Shown: positions 60,421 through 64,000 of the stretch, one piece after another | Numbering within the stretch: position 1 is the stretch's first letter | How the letters are laid out: every line of letters starts with the position of its first letter | Assembly: GCF_008831285.2 (NCBI RefSeq) | Contig: NC_045150.1 | Location: 10,554,001-10,618,000 of the forward strand | DNA from: Nymphaea colorata | Taxonomy: Eukaryota > Streptophyta > Magnoliopsida > Nymphaeales > Nymphaeaceae | DNA length: 64,000 nucleotides | Direction: 5' to 3' | The notes under the pieces: generated by a model | Databases searched by the model: none | What the model was told of the DNA's origin: nothing | Seen by the model: only the letters and a program-made list of their open reading frames with translations | Translations under genes and position numbers: made by a program

Positions 60421-62480
60421 ATTCGGTGTATTCATCCACCTCCGATTTGTCTTCCCTATGAATTGGAGTTGAAGTCCTTGAGCAGTGTTGAGTGTATGCT
60501 CACTGTGTGAGCTAGTGTCTGAGCATTAAGTGAGATTTAAGTGCATGAGAGTGCTTGGGTGTAAAAGCGCACTATGTGAGCTTAGGTGAGTTTCCTTGGG
60601 TCTTCCTTTGGAATGTTCATTTTGATCAATAAAGTAATTTACATATTGTAATTATCGGTTGTTGGGTTTTAGCTCATTTTATGAGGTATTTTTGTTTGGT
60701 TATTAAGTTTTTAGTAAATATACTTTGTCAAGTTTATTATTGACAATATTTTGAATGTCGAGACTCTCTCGGTTTTTTCTAAGTAGTTGTTCGAGTTTAG
60801 ATCTGAGTTATATTTAAGGTCTATATTTTCACCTACAGAAATTATATTGGCTTTTGAGAAAAAGGAGTCCCTCTGAGCTTCGATCATTCCTGCAAAACAC
60901 AATCAGTAAAAGAAAACGCCCAAGCTGAATCATAGTTAGTTCTGTGGAAGAAGATTTTTCAGGCATGCGGAAAATGACTTTAACGTACGGCATCTAAGGA
61001 GAATAGTTGAGCCTCATGAGTGGCTGCGCTTTGCAGTCCCCTTTATCTTTTTACCTGTTTTTTTGTTTTGGTTTTTTTTTTTCCCATTCTTCCTCTGTTC
61101 CTGTCCCTTTTCCTTTTGTGTATGTGATATTGCTATACATTAATGAAAATCTCAGCAGGCCTTTTCGAGAGAGTAGTCAATCAACCCATTGGATTCAGAT
61201 TTGGTTTTAAATGTCCATGTCTAGGTCCAAACCTGAATCCAAGTAAATGATACCTTGTTCAGCCAGATTCATTGTAAATCGGATTACCTCATATTATAAA
61301 AATCTGATTTTCGAAAGCCAATTGGTCAGATTGCATCTAAAGAAAAGAATAATCAACTCATGGCAACAGCATCTATATATCGAGCAATCATTATTTTTAT
61401 TACAGTGCCAAGTGAATCAGTATTTCATACCTTGAACCAGAGATTTTTCAAAAATGGACTACCAACTGAGTAAAATGCTTGCCCATACGTGTGTAGGTGC
61501 AGGTACAGAAGTCCCGGAACGGACACAACATATGACCAAGGACGGACACAACTTGGGCGTCGAGGACAGGTGCGAATGCGCCAATCAGCAAATTTTAGAA
61601 CAGATTCATAAGATACTCACAAAATATGGCTGTTGCCAAATAACCCTATAGGTACTGCAAGTGACCACTGGAGACACGAAGGCAAAGAATGTAAAAATTT
61701 TGGACCATAAATGTACTTAAATATCAATTTCCAGAACATCCAAATTCAAATAACTAATAGCTTACGCAAATAACATCTGGCTGAGTCCCAGTATCCCAAA
61801 TAATTTTCAATAGTAACTTTGGTAGAGTTTCACTAATCAAATCGAGCTCACAAAATGAACTTAACCAAGCAACATAAATACGCACAAACGCTTGAGTAGT
61901 AACCAACCACTATTCATTAATGAAATGCTTAGAAGGACAAAAGAGCTACAAAAAGAACCCACCAAAGAAGATCACGATGTGAGTTAACAACCACAAAAGA
62001 GATCCACTACATTCTAATAACTTTTTATTAATACTTTTGGCCAATGGTGGAACCCAACATGAGCTCAACGACCAGGCAAAAGACCCCAGCGTTTTCTAGC
62101 TCCACTCTTCTAAACAGTAAACAGTCGGTGATGAAGCGCTACAAAGAAACAAAATGAGTTCGAAAATGCAATTGGTTCAAGTCATTATCCAACACAAGAT
62201 AAAGGTACTGAAAGCAACTAAACATTGAAAATTCAAATCATTTCCTTGACCATACGAACTACAATACGCTCGAAACCAAACTAAGCATCAATGATCATTA
62301 TAACCAACCATTAGATTAACACACGAAGGTCGCATGGGTGGAGGCAGGTGTGGCTAACTTGTAGGCAATTACCCACACAAACCTACAAGGAGTGCTTATT
62401 TTTATATTGACACATCAAAACAAATTTTCTCGTTTATATGTTGATGCCCTTTAGAAAATTGAAATTTTAGAAACTTGAAA
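59858..62480. other. Spacer, no gene recognised
   Basis: Downstream of the small ORF the sequence is AT-rich. An (AT)n microsatellite lies at 60384-60417. Around 60300-60690 phrases such as AGACTCAAGAGGCTGTGAGC and GATCAATAAAGTAATTTACA look like LTR relics but have no definable ends. A 65-codon frame at 61454-61651 contains several cysteines but resembles no family. No RNA gene is seen. Confidence 0.5.
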
Positions 62481-62481
62481 T

Positions 62482-62784
62482 TTATTAGTAATGCCTCTTA
62501 GCCGGCCCCCCTCAATGTTTCTTTATTTTCACATTAAACATCTTTAAATTACTTTAAATATATCCTTACATAAATGAGTGCCCATTTGGATATAAAAATC
62601 TTCAAACAGTGCCCCTCCCTCCAACAAATTTTTTTGGTTCCACCTTGGTTCCGCCACTGCCACGACGTGACTATTGTGTAAGAGAATTTTATAAGAAACT
62701 CTAAGCCTGAAAAAGTCACAACTTTGAAGAAATGACTCTCAAACGAATCCCTCAAACATATACACAAGACTGATTGGGACATAC
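62482..62784 (-). other. Intron-like sequence with a GTGGCGGAACC repeat fragment
   Basis: Just past the donor of the SABATH exon. On the minus strand the phrases GTGGCGGAACCAAGGTGGAA and GAGGGGGGCCGGCTAAGAGG resemble a common plant dispersed repeat with GGCGGAGCCAGG and GGGGGGCCGGCT phrases. No ends were found. Confidence 0.35.
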
Positions 62785-63077
62785 CTGGTGAACAAATTAT
62801 CTGAGAATGGGCCCGAGGTATTCTGTCCATAGATCGTAACTTGCCACATCAGTTGCCATCCATTCATGGCGACATAAAAATTGCAGAATGAGTAGTCCTC
62901 CCGTCACCAGTTCCTCCGTCCTTGCACTTACAAATGCCATCGCGTCTGACTTGAACTCCGGAATATAAGCATTCAAATCGTCCCAACCACCGCCGTAACA
63001 GTGCACCCTCCCCTTGTTGCCTGCACCACCAGGAGCTTTGGAGTGCCAGTGTGATAAATTCTCAAGACTATAGAGTT
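62785..63077 (-). pseudogene. SABATH carboxyl methyltransferase exon (partial, probably broken)
   Basis: On the minus strand, after the acceptor TTTCTGCAG, the exon reads NLSHWHSKAPGG, GNKGRVHCY, NAYIPEFKSDAMAFVSAR and TEELVTGGLLILQFLCRHEW. This is the SABATH pattern: SLxWLSxxP, NKGxI, AYxxQFxxDFxxFLxxR, then EL(V)xGGxMVLxxxGR. SABATH enzymes transfer a methyl group from S-adenosylmethionine to the carboxyl group of small acids such as salicylate, jasmonate, benzoate or indole acetate. A donor CAG|GTATGT follows at 62785, but a TAA at 62797-62799 stops the frame four codons before it, so the gene is probably a pseudogene or contains a base error. No other SABATH exon is recognised in the 0.9 kb upstream or in the 0.5 kb downstream. 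Confidence 0.7.
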
Positions 63078-63095
63078 CTGCAGAAATGCAGCACA

Positions 63096-63407
63096 TGAAA
63101 ACACAGCAGGCTGAGATAAAACTGGGAGAGAGCAGATGTGTAGAAGTGTAATTGTATTCTCGATTAGAAATGAACTACTTACAGAGGTATATAGACAATC
63201 AATTAAAACAGAAAAAATGAACGAATCTGCCTTAAGTAATTATTTTCCCTTTTACAATGAATTATAAACATTGTTAACAATAGATGGTCGTCAATTTCTG
63301 ATAGATGATTTGATTCTCTCCACTAACCCACTACTCATCATGAGAGAACTTTCTCCAGTTTTCTCCAATCTTCTTGCTTGAGACTTACAAATACATATTT
63401 CTCAACA
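63096..63407 (-). repeat. LTR-like sequence in the presumed SABATH intron
   Basis: On the minus strand it starts TGTTGAGAAATATG and ends TGCTGTGTTTTCA, with a TATATACC box near 63190 and a pyrimidine-rich stretch (CTGCTCTCTCCCAG) in between, all as in plant Copia LTRs. No primer site follows and no 5-base flanking duplication was found, so a solo LTR is likely but not proven. Confidence 0.4.
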
Positions 63408-64000
63408 CAATATAGGGCCAGTGAAGAATTGAAACAGTAGATTGATGCTCGAGGAAATAGCCGCAACGTGAATAAAACGATCCGGCCACCGCTGCCACCC
63501 AGTGCGATAAACCAGAAGGCACGGAACTGAAGAGCATGTTGATCAAATCATTCCCGACAGTAAGATGATTAATTTCAACTCAAGGCAATGGAACTGAAGG
63601 CAATGGCCAGTCATTTGCCTGTCAAAAATTGTTTTCTTCTGTAAGATGTGGCTGATGAGATGGCTGTGTATGTCCCTGTTTAAGGGACTATAATGTTACC
63701 AACGATTACCTTAACACATTTAATATTCTTTCTATGTTTCTTCATGGACTTTTTGTCCCTTAAATTGTGAAATAGAGGTCGGTTGACATCAAGGACATTA
63801 TAGGAGTATTCTATGAATCTGTCTTAAGAATGGAGCATATGCATATAACACTAGAACTAGTGTACCATGATTACGTCTCAATTTTTGATACAGATTTATA
63901 AAAATACTTTCACAGCATCCCCGCTGCTAAACCACCTCATATGGAGCACATGGCTGACTAACTGCGTCTTGTGCCAAAGTTTGCTTCCACAATGTTGTCC
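63408..64000. other. Right-edge spacer, no gene recognised
   Basis: No reading frame, splice pattern or transposon end could be recognised on either strand. If a SABATH gene continued upstream, its first exons would have to lie beyond the window. Confidence 0.5.

Noticed and set aside
61454-61651. 65-codon frame with several cysteines
   Set aside because: Short, no signal peptide, no recognised spacing of cysteines, and no supporting context.
1-64000. CRISPR arrays, bacterial operons, tRNA genes
   Set aside because: The tandem repeats seen are LTR repeats, minisatellites and microsatellites; no spacer-repeat pattern, no operon spacing and no complete tRNA cloverleaf was recognised.

Overview
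The window is nuclear DNA from a flowering plant. It carries degenerate Ty1/copia and LINE-1 elements, small inverted-repeat transposons, AT- and CT-rich spacers, a nuclear copy of mitochondrial 26S rRNA, and gene remnants with plant-type introns: a plastid Clp protease subunit related to ClpR2 and a SABATH methyltransferase exon. The species cannot be named from the sequence. No intact conventional multi-exon gene is present. Most long reading frames belong to retrotransposons or are chance frames.

1-37 kb: a Copia gag and its LTR run in from the left edge on the minus strand (1 to about 686). A large, old, direct segmental duplication follows. Block B lies at about 745-4834 and again at 25307-28861; block C lies at about 7740-14440 and again at 29878-36670. 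Block B carries exons of a ClpR2-like pseudogene. Block C carries a mitochondrial 26S rRNA fragment and a hAT-type miniature element. The copies were then altered separately. Copy 1 gained a 530-bp inverted-repeat element and shows a LINE fragment. Copy 2 gained a solo LTR inside the hAT element and a longer minisatellite. Between the copies (14.4-24.0 kb) lie three broken minus-strand Copia elements, two of which appear to share one LTR.

37-40.9 kb: a decayed plus-strand LINE-1 ORF2 and AT-rich spacer without a recognisable gene.

40.9-59.9 kb: the most striking part. A Copia element inserted 12 bases after the start codon of what looks like a small secreted-protein gene. The target-site duplication GCAGG flanks the element, and the reading frame is continuous across the insertion site. 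A segment comprising the gene's upstream region, its first four codons, the LTR, gag and half of pol was then amplified, giving three direct units joined through a 3-base microhomology. A further 1.45-kb duplication inside the last unit coincides with a cluster of one-base homopolymer deletions and may be an assembly error. The Copia copies share inactivating lesions, so the element was already defective when it was amplified.

59.9-64 kb: mostly unassigned spacer with one minus-strand SABATH exon (62785-63077) that has an in-frame stop just before its splice donor, and an LTR-like sequence just upstream of it.

All calls come from reading and translating the sequence by eye. Similarity statements between copies are by-eye estimates and family assignments rest on recognised motifs.
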